Shown one piece after another: positions 24,302 to 36,745 of a DNA stretch of 64,000 bases (position 1 is the first letter of the stretch; every line of letters starts with the position of its first letter). The translations under genes and the position numbers were made by a program. The stretch is from Boswellia sacra (taxonomy: Eukaryota; Streptophyta; Magnoliopsida; Sapindales; Burseraceae), in NCBI GenBank assembly GCA_013180625.2, contig SNVD02010999.1, positions 451,305 to 515,304 on the forward strand, given 5' to 3'. Under the pieces are notes generated by a model. The model did no database searches and was not told the DNA's origin. It saw only the letters and a list, made by a program, of their open reading frames with translations.

Positions 24302-26147
24302 TTAATTAACGTTGGCAAATTTTTTTGGCTCAATTTCTATTTGTAGTCCGTGCTTGAAAACGGGGAAAGGATTCCTGTAGAAGGAAGTGTCCCTGCAACC
24401 CAGCTTCCATGTAAATTCAGTTACCAGGTAGTGAATGGTAACTAGAGTTTCAATCCGGGCGAACTCATTTCCAGGACAAATTCTTGGCCCTCCTCCAAAA
24501 GGCACAAAGCTGTAGGGTGGGGCTGGTGCCTGATTCTCAAAACGTGTTGGATCAAACATTGAGGGATTTGAGAAGCAGCTCTCGTCCATGTGTGTCATGC
24601 AAGTGGCCCAAATTACCTGGAAGTTCAAAAGAATGTCTATCAGTACTGAATTTTAGACAAGAAATTACATGTTACAACCTTGGAAGGATTTGATCATACA
24701 TTCCATCCTCTGGGGATAGTGTATCCTTCATATTTGAAATCTTTAAGAACCTTCCTGAAGGAACCTATCAGAGGAGGGTACATCCTCAATGTCTCCAGTG
24801 CTACTCTCCAAGTGTACTTCATTTTGGCTAGATCATCCCATGTCAGAAGCTCCCCTGGAGCCTTGCTTTTAACTATCTCTTCTTGTTCTACAAATTATCC
24901 CAAGTTATTACTCAGTTAATATGACCAACTAAATCAATCAATATCAAGAGATTGATTTGAATGATACCTTGTGCTACAGTCGCATAAACAGACTGATCAC
25001 TAGCCAAAAGCCGGACTAAGAAGGTGATGAGAACAGAAGATGTGTCATGTCCTGCAATCATTACACCAATGGTATTGTCTACAATTTCCTCATCGGATAA
25101 TGACATTGAATTGTCCTCACTTCGGATACTAAGAAAGCAAGATATAAGATCTTGACGCGGAACAGCAATCTGTTGCTTCAATGCTGCCCTCTCTTCATGT
25201 ATCATATTCATGATCATAGTTCTTACTTTTGCGCTTGCTTGGATGGCACGGCTAAACCGCGTGAATGGCAAATTTATTGGTATTGACAATGCTCCATTCA
25301 TCATCTGTTGGAAAAGCTCTGTAAATGCATCTCTAGTCTCTCCTTGGTGCAATCCAAATATAAGCGAGCTCATCATGTTGAATGTGAGTGTCTTCATAAG
25401 TGGCATTACCTGAAAGGTAGTTAAAAATAAATAAATAAAAAGCTTCATATTGATCGTCACAGGAAAAGCAGAACGGTTTCGAAGAGTAATGGTAACTTGG
25501 CAATGGCAATGCTATGTATGGTTTGTAATTCTTCTAAACAGAAATGCCGAAGATGTTTCCGAAGTTCGTAAGTTAATTGTCGGATTAAAAGCAAGCATAT
25601 GATATTTATTCTTGTAATGAAGCTCACAAGCTATATTCAAATATTATTGACATACCATGACCCTTTGGTTGCCATGCCAGTGCATCTCCAGATGCTTTCT
25701 AACCTCTTCATCCATCTTCCCAACATATTGCTTCAACATTTCAGGCCTTAAGAACGACACAAGGGCTCCCCTAACACGTTTGTGATCATCACCAGTTAAC
25801 TCTGTCATGTTTCTCTTGCCAAAAATCCTTCTAAAAGATGGCGGCTGCTGATTCATTAGGGTATTGCCATCAGAAGAGAAAATAAACTTGTTAGCAGCCT
25901 GTCCATGAAGGAACACTGTTGGGGTCCCAAAGAGACTTAGTTTAGAAATGGGACCATATCTTCTTACTCTCTCTTGAAGCCATTGATCTATTGTGTTGCT
26001 ATGCATGGCATGCAAAAAGCTGAGGCTCTGGCCCAAAATGGGCAGCCCCAAAGAACCTGGTGGAAGCTTTTGAGAACCTTTTCTGATCAAGATAACGTAA
26101 AATGGGAGAATGAAGAGAATCAAAACTAAATAGATTGCAGAATCCAT
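24302..26147 (-). CDS. Cytochrome P450, CYP85 clan, CYP716-like (intact)
   Basis: Four exons joined at 26147-25656, 25409-24968, 24887-24700 and 24616-24302 give 478 residues with GT/AG at every junction. Features in order: N-terminal membrane anchor (about 3-22), PPGSLGLP hinge (about 30-37), AGHDTSS I-helix oxygen-activation motif (about 283-289), ETLR (343-346), FDPTRF (395-400) and heme loop FGGGPRICPG with the axial Cys at about 421. The 477-485 aa length and exon pattern fit CYP716-type enzymes, ER-bound monooxygenases that often oxidise triterpenoids or other terpenoids; the substrate here is unknown. The start is the first ATG in frame; upstream in-frame codons to 26177 contain no ATG. 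It is the only copy in the array without a visible lesion. Confidence 0.9.
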
Positions 26148-26202
26148 AGCTTGCTGCGTGAAAGAAATTAATGTCAATTATATGAAGTCTAAAGTATTGT
26201 AC

Positions 26203-26208
26203 TTATAA
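26203..26208 (-). promoter_or_regulatory. Possible TATA box of P450-D
   Basis: TTATAA (minus-strand context CCTTATAAGTAC) lies about 55-60 bp upstream of the ATG. A core-promoter role is plausible, although the 5' UTR would be short. Confidence 0.35.
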
Positions 26209-26329
26209 GGAAACTCCTTTAGGCTGCAGGTGAAGCATTTTGGCTTTTTTTGTTGTCATTATTGCTCACACTCACTCGCTAAACCAAGCAATGTTGTAGA
26301 TACTCACCTTGTTGTTGCTCTTGTCGATG

Positions 26330-26389
26330 AAAATAAAAGTATCTTATTGACATTATGCGAAAATAAAAGTATCTTATTGACATTATGCG
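26330..26389 (+). repeat. 30-bp tandem duplication
   Basis: Two identical 30-bp units, each AAAATAAAAGTATCTTATTG plus ACATTATGCG, at 26330-26359 and 26360-26389, between the divergent genes. Confidence 0.9.
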
Positions 26390-26968
26390 ATTGTATCATA
26401 TACGTAAACATTGTTTGGAGTATTTGGACTCTTCCATGGTTAACGTGTTGCAAACTGGTGATGCTTTTGCCCTGATCTAGTGGGTGGCAAATTCAATGAG
26501 CGACTCTATTTTAAACATTTTTATACAGCAATTAAAAGGCTTAGTTTCTGATTGACTTAGAGATGCTACTATGCAAATGCAAGCATCTAAAATTCAAGTT
26601 AATTCATTAAAGATCAATTATAGTCGGTAATGTTTGCAAATAATTATGAAAGCAATGATAACGATGAGACATATTTATTCTCGACTCCAGTAGTAATTAA
26701 TTAGATGGCCCATTCCGTAACTTTTCTATGTGCAAGGGCATTACAGTAATTGTAGTCTCGAAGAACGCGCAAAGGCCTCCTCAACGGCACGTGCCCCACC
26801 GCCAAGGGATTCAAATTCAAAAAACTCGTTTCCCTCTCATTTCATTTCTCTCTCGGACAAGGATTGCTTAAAGGCCGAAGGGAAAAAAAAAAAAGCGACG
26901 CTCTTTCATTCAATCAGTTTCCTACCTTACGAAATTCGCATTCGTTAATTCATTTTCATTCCCAGTCC

Positions 26969-29900
26969 ATGGACGGTGATGAACTGTCGTGTCCGTCGCT
27001 GTCGCCGTTGCCGTCTCCCTGTCCACGACCGCCGTCGTCTATCCTTCTCCAAGACATCTCAAATTGCAAAACACCAAAACGCCCCTCGCAACGCCCGAAT
27101 TTCCACTCTCCCTGTCCCCAAAAGTTCTATACTGCTTCCAAATACACTCCTAAGTCCTCTGCTTCATCCTTCCCCCGCCGTGGGCTGCCTTCGGGGCTTT
27201 CCAAGTCCCGGACCAAGACCGCCGTGGCACGGAGACTCAAATCTCTCGAAGAAGAACAATCCAAATCGGCCTATAAGTCGCAGCTCAAGAAAGAACAGTC
27301 ACTCAAGTCTCTCTCTAAATCCCTAACCGTCTGGCTCAATTTCCTCGTTCAGAATCCTAAACTTTGGGGCTGTGATGATACTGCTATTAGCAATGGCGTG
27401 GGGACCACCGCAGTGTTGGGAAAGGGGAAGAGAGAGGGAGGGGAGGTGATGACGTGGCGGATCCCGAAGCGGCAGCGGGACTTAGGGTGGAAAGGTGGCG
27501 ATGATGAAGTGGAAGGCGAAGCAGGATTTCTGGAAAACAAGCACTTAATGTTGAGGAATTCATTGAAGGACGTGTGCAGTTTTGAAGATTTGAAGCAAAG
27601 GATGAGAATCTATTTGAGTTTGAGTGGCTGCAAAGAGATTTTCGATGTTATGAGTCACATGATTAAGGTATGGTCTCTGAATTTGCTCTAATTTTTTTCG
27701 TTCATTTAAGCAATGAACAAAATTTTATAAGCTAGTTAGTGAAAGAAAATGCATTCTTCAAATTATAGAAGTGGATGTTCCTTTCTTTCTCGCATATATG
27801 ATTGGAAATTCAGTTAATAGTTGTAAATGGTTTGAATCGTTTCTACAAGTACTGAGAATTGTTAAAGAATTCTTTTGAAATTGTTATGACCCTTAAAACA
27901 TTTATTTGTAGTGTTTTGCTTTGGTTTACATTGCCTATTTTGTCCTCCAAATCAGTTCTGTATTCTTTTGTATTGCTGGGTTCTTTGTCTTTATTGAATT
28001 GTTTGTATTCCTGAACTGCATTACAGAATTCTTTGAGTTTATTGAACTCTCTGTATTCCTGAACCACATTACTGGATTCTTTGAGTTTAATGAATTCTCT
28101 ATGTTTATTTGTTATGCAAAAGTTTCTTTCATTTGTTAACTAATTACTGTAGTTTTTAAGTGGTTTTCTCATTGCACCTTGCAAGCAAGATTTTTAGTAC
28201 TTTGAACCTTGCCACTATTTATCCTGACGCGAATCATTTGTTTTGTTTTTCTGCTTTAATTTATCAGAATATTGATGAAGGGCGGCTAAAGATGAAATCA
28301 CATTGTCCCATAGTAACTGACTTTGGAATGAAGGAAAAGGCTACTGGCGTTCTCATGAACTATAATCCATTTTGGCTTCGAATTGGGTTGTACATTATTT
28401 TTGGTGGTGATTCCTTGTTGTCAAATGAAGATAGTAATTGTGAGGAAGAAACGGCATTCTTGAAGATGATTATTGAGAAGCAGTTCTTCTGTCATGCTGG
28501 GCTGGCAAAAGCTTATGCATATAACAAGAAGGTTGAGGGTTTATACAGACCAGGTTACTATGAAACACTAGGGAGTGTTATATTGAAGAGATTTTTGCTG
28601 CTTGTTCTTATACTTGATAGAGCTAAATCTCAGAGCCTGCTTCCTCTTAAGTATGGTATTGATGGAGTTGATGGGGGTTCTCCCGTTTTGTTTTCAGTGC
28701 AATCTATCATAAAATCAAGTCGTCAAGTTATTATTGGTAACTGTCATACTTGTCACCGGTTGAGAACTGTGTTGGTAGATTATGTTTTGTTCCAATGCTG
28801 ACTTCTCTTGTTTTTTGTATAAAATTAGATTTCTTATCCTCTGATGTAATGCATGGAGAGGGTAACCTTCTTGCGCACCTACTGATTGTCGGGTATAAAG
28901 TTTCTTACCAACAGGTATGCGTTTTAGTCCATGTATCACTTATTTTCATGTGTGTATTCACTGCATAGAGGCTTATTTTACTGTTAATTATAAATTTCAT
29001 TCGAAAGTTGAGGCTTTTATGCATTCATGATTAGACATGAACATCTAATAAACTCATGACCTGTAAAATAAGTTATCTATTAATTAACTGAGCATTGAAA
29101 TATGCCTCCTGGTGCAGTCTCCTCTGGCTGAGTATGATTTCAGAGTGAAGGATTTATTTGTAGATCTCCAAGATGGAGTGCGCCTTGGTAGAATCACACA
29201 GCTCTTGCTACACGACTCCTCAATCCTTATGGTAGGCCTTTTTAGATATATTTAGCAGGACTGATTACTAATTAGTGGCAGGATGAAACCGTTCTATTAC
29301 TAATTAGTGGCAGGATGAAACCGTTCTTAATGGCATAATGGCTTAAGTTGTTGGCAGAAAATGGTAGTTCCATCTGATTCTCGTAAAAAGAGTTTGATGA
29401 ATTGTGGCATTGCTCTACAATACTTAAGAAAGGCTGCCGTGAAATTATTTGACGAAGATGGAACAGAAATTATGGAAGATGATGTTGCAAACGGAGATAA
29501 AGAACTTATTATTTCCTTGCTTTGGAACATGTTTGTGCACTTGCAGGTTAACTGTTCTTTTCTTTATTTCAAAATTTGAGAATCAATAAATTTGTCATCT
29601 ACTTAGAAGTGTTTGCGGTTGTCTATTTTATAGGTTTATAATTTACTTTGTTGCTTTGTTTAACCTGCAGCTGCCACTTCTAATAAACAGAAATATCTTA
29701 TTGGAGGAAATTTGCAAAATTCACAGTTCCACTGCGGTATGCCTTAAACTGAGCAAGTTCCTAAAACTTTAACTTTTTTAATCAAGAAATAACTATGGGG
29801 ATAAGCTTTCCAGAATAAGTTTTCCCTGAATTAAGAAACTTGGCTGAGTCATTTTTTTTTCATATATTTTTTTCCCACAGGACCACTTGAACAGTGTTAG

Positions 29901-32900
29901 TTCTACTCTGGATTTGCTATTAAATTGGATCCAGGTATTACTGCTCATTGCAAGAAATTCATTACCTTCTCTCTGTCTCTCTCTCGCTTTGAAGACTATG
30001 AGTGTTCTGATTAAAATAGAACTGTGTTTGAAGGGCATATACACATAAGTTTCAAATATGAGCGTCAGCTATTAGAATGTCATGTTTCTTTCTTTTCACT
30101 TCTTCCTTCCTTCTTTTTCTTCTTTTACAATTTCTTATTACCATCTTTACCACTCAATGATATTTGAAGTTAATTAATATAAATTCCTTGAAATGAACTT
30201 GTTACTTCTTTTATGGGTAGAACGATATTGATCTCAAATCTTTCTTTAATTTATCCTCTGTTTTTAAATCAAAATTGTATTTGTAAAGTGTTGCAAAGGG
30301 AAAGAATACATCAGAACTGAGTCCTGGGTAATTGCACTCATTTTGGGCTTTTAATGCCAAATGTATATTCTCCATACCATAAATCTTCATACTTGAATGA
30401 AGCTCGGTTAATTTGTTTTTGCAGGTGGTTTGTGAAAAGTATGACTTTCAGATAGCAAATTTTGCATCATTGCTTGATGGAAGAGCCATATGGTGCTTGC
30501 TTGATTTTTACTTCCGGAAGGAAATTTGTTGTTCTTGTTTGAAGGTGTTGTATTTTTTTTTTTTCACTTCCATTTGACTTTGCACCTCCACAGGTCTTCT
30601 GTTCACCTTTCTTTTCCTAAGATTTCATCATTGGTCACAGGACGTTCTTGAAACAAGAGGTGAAGAATCAATTATGTCAAGCACCGATTACACAGATGCA
30701 TTTCACAATATTATATTGTCCCAAAAATTTACAACATTGTTGGGAAACTTTCCCGAGGTAGGTTGTCAAACGTTTCTTTTCATATGTTAGTGTCTCCGGA
30801 AGAAATTTACATTTAATGGATCGGATAACCTGTACTCTATAGCGGTTGAGCTTGTTAAGATGTCGAGATACGGGATTTCAACTGTTTTTAAGGAATGTGC
30901 ATAGACGCATTCATTTGTGCGCGTAGCAAATATCAAGCTATCACGTGTCTTTTGTATTTGTAAATCTTCTGTTTACAGGTTCTGCAGATGAGTGACATAC
31001 TTGAACATAATGGTGCATGTAGTGATCGGAGTGTGGTAATTCTGTTGGTGTTCCTCTCATCCCAACTGATTGTCAAGAAAAATATGGTAAGCTAGGAGTA
31101 TTATGCTGGATGATCACCGAACCATAACCTAAGAAATTATTTTAATGACTTGTTTGTCTTTTTAGGATCAACTGAATTTTCATAAACTGTTGGGTTGTGA
31201 TTGTCAAAGTTTGGAGAGGAGACGTACAAATACTGGACGCTGGATTGTAAATTCTGAGGCACTGTCAGACGGAAATGAAGAAATTGCTGACAGCACTGAA
31301 GGTATTTAGATTAAATTTGCGTGCTGTCATTCATGCACATACTGTTCAGCACCGAAGTTGCAACACTGTACTATAGAAACTTCAAATTATCATCCAGGAA
31401 AACTTTCTTTGAAACTTAAAGTCAGCTCGTTATCAAGGACATTTATGCACTGTTTCAAATTTGATCTGCTTCTGTTTCCAGTCATATAATTAATTTAATA
31501 CAGATGCAGTGAGGAAGTTTAAGGCCCTTCAAGCTTGGTGGCGAGAAATGGCCGAAAAAAACTATAGAAGTGCCTCAAAACCTCGTAAATCTACTTTGAA
31601 GAGCTTCCCAGCTAGCAAAAACGACGTTGAAAGAGGTTAACTACCATGAAATTTCTCTTGCATTAGTTTGATGATAACATTTTTCATATATTTTAGTTTC
31701 TCTTGCGTTACTTCAAGAGCATGTAACCTAGGGGTGGCAATTCATGTTCGCGGATTGTGTTCGTATTTTATCGAGCTGTAATACGATAAAGATTGACCTA
31801 ACACGAACACGATCTATTTATTATTCGTTTCATTAAAACTCAACACGAACACGACACGATTATTAAACGAGTAATAGGACAATGACCCTTTTAACACGAT
31901 TAAAATACGTTTATATGATTAACACGATTATGATCCGTTAATACGATTATGACACGTTACAGAATTAGATTTCCAATTTTTATTAAATGATAAAAATATC
32001 TTAAGTTTTAAAATTCTATTTTTATTTTAAAATTTTGATACATGTAGGAAGTAAAATGTCTAAAACTATAATATTAAGTTTAGTATTTTTAAATTTAATA
32101 TTATTTTATAACCGTGTTAATATTTGTGTTAATCGTGTTATCGTGTCAATCGTGTATAATATGTATTCGTGTTATTCATGTCATAAACGTGTTCATATCA
32201 TAATCGTGTTCGCGTGTTGAAGCGTGTTGAAGACTTTCAATCCGAATACGACATAATTATTAAATGGGTTGATATTTCCGACATGAACACAACACGAATA
32301 CAAATATGCTAAAACCCAAACCTGCTTAAATTCATGTCGTGTCAAATCGTGTTAATGTGTCGTGTCGAAAATTGCCACCCCTAATGTAACGGCTTTCCTT
32401 AGAGATCTGGTTTGGTGATAAGCATTGGTAATTGGTTTAATTGATCTATTAGTTTATATAATTATAAATGAAAATTGACGTGGTAGTTCTTTTAAATTGC
32501 AGCAACCAGAAATGTCCTTTTTATATAGCAATTACCCTGTTATGGTTCCAGGAAATGCCGCAAAAGTCATGCAGTTTCATTTCAGGAGATGGATCGAACG
32601 ACGCAATTTTCTGAAGATGAGGAATGCGGTTTCATTTTTGCAGATTGCTATTCGATCTTGGTTAGCAGCAAAGAATAATTCAGCGCGTAATAATTTCAAT
32701 ACTAGTGAAGGTGACCTGCTTAGTCTTTAGGAATTCTTTTATATTCTGTTGTAATAGTCAATGGAATTTCTCACTTAGTCTGGTTAATCCTACAGAAAAA
32801 TTGGAGAACTCTGAAAAACATGAAAAATTTGTGAAGTTCATTGTTGAGAGACATGGTCTTGGCAAGCTAGAAAGGTCAGTACTGCTCATCCAGCGGGCAG

Positions 32901-35900
32901 CTAGAATTTGTATTATTCGCAGGCATCAGGCAAGGGGTATTGTAATTCAGGGTGCATCCGCTCTTGATCTACTCAGTGGTGGCGTGGGAGTTGAAAAGTG
33001 TGTTCATACCATTGTTGAAATTGACAAAACTCCACTCATATGCCGCGAGAAGGGTGAGAGTGAATTGACAACAGAAGTGCACAAAATTCAGTTTGCTTGG
33101 AGGAGTTGTATATCAAGCAAGTCCCTCCCCAAGAATTTTGCTGCAACAAAAATTCAGAGTCATTTCCGTGGTTGGCAGTTAAGACAAAGGTTTTTAAACC
33201 AGAAGCAAGCAACAATAAGAATCCAACGTAATTTCCGACGCCTAAGATGTTGGAGGACATTTCAGCAGTACAAAGTTGCAAACAGGTCAGCCATCGTCAT
33301 TCAATCTCATGTACGTGGTTGGCAGTTAAGACAAAGGTTTTTAAACCAGAAGCAAGCAACAATAAGAATTCAAAGTAATTTTCGATGCCTAAGATGTTGG
33401 AGGACATTTCAGCAGTACACAGTTGCAAACAGGGCAGCCATCGTCATTCAATCTCATGTACGTGGTTGGCAGTTAAGACAGAAGTTTCTTAAACAGAAGC
33501 AAGCAACAATAAGAATTCAAAGTAATTTCCGGTGTCTAAGATGTTGGAGGACATTTCGGCAGTACAAAGTTGCAAGCAGGTCAGCCACCGTCATTCAATC
33601 TCATGTACGTGGTTGGATAGCAAGGAGAGCAGCATCAGGAATTAGGTATCTCATTGTTGCCATCCAAGTAAGTTTTCTCCATTTGATTTTTAAGTGATTC
33701 TGAAGTCTGCGTATTTTACTTTTGTTGTTGGTTTTTAAATGATTTTTTAAGCTTTGCGTACCACTTTTCTCTTTCAAACAGCATGCATATGAAAGAAAAA
33801 AAGTACTTTCCCTACATGTAAACTTTTGTCAAGCTTTTCCATGTTGAGATACTATTGTAAGTGCCCTTCAAGTGAAGGGAGCTTTAAAATTATCTAATTT
33901 GTTTTTATAGCCTTCTTCTATATCTAGGTAAAATTTGGACTATCATCTTATTAAATAGTCTATTATTCTAGATATTACCCGTGTTGCGATTTATAGTTAT
34001 TATTGACCCGTTAGCACTCTTCTTCTCACTATGGTATGGGTTATAACATTTTAATCAAGAATTTCACGTTTGCTACTAACGTCTTAAATTTATTGCTTGG
34101 TTGTTGTAACTTCATAGACGACACAGAAGAGTAGTTATTGATTTAGTTCTCTTATTATTCTGAACTAAAGCGACTAGTTTCCAGACATCTGAAACTACTA
34201 TTGCTTTGGTGTCCATATTTTCATGCTGCATTATTTAACTTTAGACTTTTATGTTGCTTTGTAACACATACTTATCATGCAATCTATATCTTAGGATGGG
34301 TTCTTACCTTTTCCTGGTGTGCTGTTTTACCTGACATATTGTCTATGAAGAATTCCTTTCTCATATAATCATTAGATTGCCTACAGTATGTAAGAATAAC
34401 AGTTTTTTTCTGAATTTAGAGACATTTCCGTGGTTGGTTGATAAGGAGAGAATTTTTCTTCCGAAGAGAGGCTATCATAAAGATCCAAAGTGCCATTCGA
34501 TGCGTCAAATGCTGGAGAGCTTTTCATTCTCAAAGACAAGCTGCCATTGAAGTTCAACGGTTTGTCAGAGGGCATATTGTTCGAAGCAGGTTATTAGGTA
34601 GTTACGCGATTTCCAAGTTTTCGGCGCCTAAATCTTTGTTTTCACTGAAAGCCTTATTTTAGTGTCTGAGTTGTTTAAATTGTGGCTTCTTACATAGCAT
34701 CAATACGTCTGGTTTGAACTGCTGTAGGAGCTTCTTGTCACCGTGCAGCCGTCGCTAGTGGTAGCAATTTTAATGCCTTGAAGGGATCCTTTCAGAGTTT
34801 TGAATTGGAAAGACTTGTATGTTCTGTTTTAAAACTACAAAGGTGGTGGAGGCATATTTTGTTGCTTAAATTAAAAACAAAGTCAGCTATCATTATCCAG
34901 TCCCATATTCGAGGATGGGCAGCAAGGAAAAAGGCTTCTAGAGAGAAGCATCGGATTGCTGTGGTTCAAGTAAGATACCCCCCCTTCCTCTGTGCTTTGC
35001 TTCGTTGAACTCATAGTCAAATGGAGTACAGTAGTCATGCATATGTCGCCTAATTTTCATTTTAAGTTTTCTCATGGTTAGTCCAAGTTCCAGACATTCC
35101 CTAAGTTGTCTGATATGAAGCAGAGATCATTTTTACTTGAAGCTTAGACTCGTACAATTCTGGGCTGTCATTGTATGGATTTGAGAAGTAGGATGTACCA
35201 AGCAAAGTCCCGTATTCATTGATTCTGGGGTTGAAATGCTGTCAGATTGTTTTTCTTTTCACTTCTTGCCCAACTCTATTCTTGATTGAATTGTTCCTAC
35301 CTGCTGGTTTCTGGGATCATGTTTGTATTGATTCTCTATAATTGAGCTTTTTAGATCCATCATTAAAAGGCTTATAGATTTTCCATATTTCCTATTGTTT
35401 GGCGTTGAACATTTTCATGTTATTGTCAGCCTTTATAAGACTTCTAAACTTCAAAACTTTAGTGAGGAGATAATGTAGCTTACATGTTAGAAAAATTAGC
35501 CTGTTTTGCACTTTATTAACTCTTATGGAAGGAAAAAAATAACCTACTATGCGCTTAATTAACTCTTTATGGATGTAGAAATTAAATTCGGTACATATTA
35601 ACTAAAAAGTAGTGCAAACACTGCTTTAAAAAGTTTTTCGATTTCTGCATTTTACCCTGCCTATGCATTGACTTAGTGCTGTTTAATTCCTTTCAACTTT
35701 CATGAATTTGTTAGGCTTACTGGAAAGGCTATCTTGCACGGAAAGAATCAAGTAGGCAGATACTGGATTTGCGCTTGAGAGTTCAGAAATCCGCCACGAA
35801 TGTGGACGATGGAATGCGCATCATTAACAGACTTCTATCAGCACTCTCAGAACTATTGAGCATGAAAAGCGTCAGTTGCATTCTTCATACTTGTGCAACT

Positions 35901-36745
35901 TTGGGTGAGTTAACATTAATGGTATGCTAATTGCACTAACCATGTCGCTTTCTGGAAGCAGGACTAATGAGTAATGGATGTGGTCTAATAATCTATGAAG
36001 TTATCTGGCTTGACTCCCTGACACCAGCTTGTATTGTGAAACTTCTATTTTGCAGATATGGCAACAGAACATTCTCAAAAATGTTGTGAAAAACTTGTGG
36101 CTGCGGGAGCAATTAATACCTTACTGAAGCTTATTCGCTCAGTCAGTCGAAGCATACCAGATCAGGAAGTTTTAAAGCATGCACTTTCGACTCTTAGAAA
36201 CCTTGCCCGTTATCCACATTTGATTGAAGTGCTAATTGACTGTCAAGGATCTGTCGAAACAATTCTTTGGGAGATGCTAAGGTTTCTTCATTATTTTGAT
36301 AAAATTCAGAAAGATCAACTTTTAATCTTTTGTTGTTAACTTCCTTAATAACCCTTTTCAGAAATAAGGATGAAGGGTACTTCATTGCATCTGAGATCTT
36401 GAAGAAGATCTGTTCAAATCGTAAAGGTGTTGAAGCTATAAGCAAGTTGCCTTCTCATTTAAAGAGACTGAACAGTCTCGTTAAGGAACTAACAAGAAAA
36501 GCAAGCTTGGAGAAAAGGTCAGGTTTCAGCATCGGCTGTAGGAACCACTGGAATTTTACTTGAACTGATTTTCATGGGATTATTAGCATTGATGTTAAAT
36601 TCTATAAAATCCTTAATGCAGGAATCCCAGGAATCAGGCTGTGAGGGAGAACCTGGAAAGAAGATTGAGAGAGGCCGTTGAGCTTCCGAAAATGTTGAAA
36701 CATAGCCAAGTGCAACTAACAAATTGGGACGATTGTGTAGAGTAA
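26969..36745 (+). CDS. ASPM: ASPM homolog (abnormal spindle-like), 20 exons
   Basis: Exons: 26969-27667, 28268-28736, 28829-28914, 29118-29231, 29358-29546, 29671-29736, 29881-29934, 30425-30544, 30641-30757, 30979-31086, 31166-31301, 31504-31635, 32552-32710, 32796-33667, 34420-34597, 34728-34969, 35715-35904, 36056-36281, 36362-36517, 36622-36745. All junctions are GT/AG, phases agree, and the product is 1478 aa. A basic Pro/Ser-rich N-terminus (1-233) is followed by a calponin-homology region (about 390-680; e.g. VMHGEGNLLAHLLIVGYK, DLFVDLQDGVRL), many IQ motifs (about 760-1270; calmodulin binding) and an ARM-like C-terminus (about 1310-1440). ASPM proteins act at spindle poles and minus ends. 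The start is the only ATG with good context (TCCATGG). Exon 13 is the least certain: its acceptor choice matters, see findings. Confidence 0.92.
29264..29327 (+). repeat. 32-bp tandem duplication in ASPM intron 4
   Basis: Two identical 32-bp units (29264-29295, 29296-29327) starting ATTACTAATTAGTGGCAGG and ending ACCGTTCT, 30 bp before exon 5. Confidence 0.9.
31729..32383. mobile_element. hAT-type MITE in ASPM intron 12
   Basis: A 655-bp element with terminal inverted repeats TAGGGGTGGCAATT / AATTGCCACCCCTA and an 8-bp duplicated target, ATGTAACC (31721-31728) and ATGTAACG (32384-32391), with one mismatch. An 8-bp TSD and a GGGGTGGCAA end point to the hAT superfamily. The interior is rich in ACACGAAC/CGTGTT words on both strands and has no transposase, so it is non-autonomous. 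Confidence 0.85.
33167..33613 (+). repeat. 147-bp (49-aa) IQ-repeat amplification in ASPM exon 14
   Basis: The word CGTGGTTGG recurs at 33167, 33314, 33461 and 33608, exactly 147 bp apart, giving three full 49-residue units plus the start of a fourth. Each unit carries two IQ-type helices (IQSHVRGWQLRQ... and IQSNFRCLRCWRTF...). Units differ at only a few positions, while IQ motifs elsewhere in the protein are far more diverged, so this is a recent in-frame tandem expansion. Confidence 0.93.

Larger units (their letters stand above)
26148..26968. promoter_or_regulatory. Divergent intergenic region, P450-D / ASPM
   Basis: An 821-bp shared upstream region between two divergently transcribed genes. 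Contains a 30-bp tandem duplication (26330-26389), and on the ASPM side an AACGG core (26783-26787) abutting a CACGTG G-box (26788-26793). AACGG is the core of the mitosis-specific activator element bound by R1R2R3-MYB factors in plants, which would suit a spindle gene, but the flanking bases do not match the full consensus. 26890-26893 lies in a 12-A run. Confidence 0.45.

Noticed and set aside
26864..26968. ASPM start at an upstream codon (26864)
   Set aside because: The in-frame codon there is not ATG; the ATG at 26969 has good context and the N-terminus fits.
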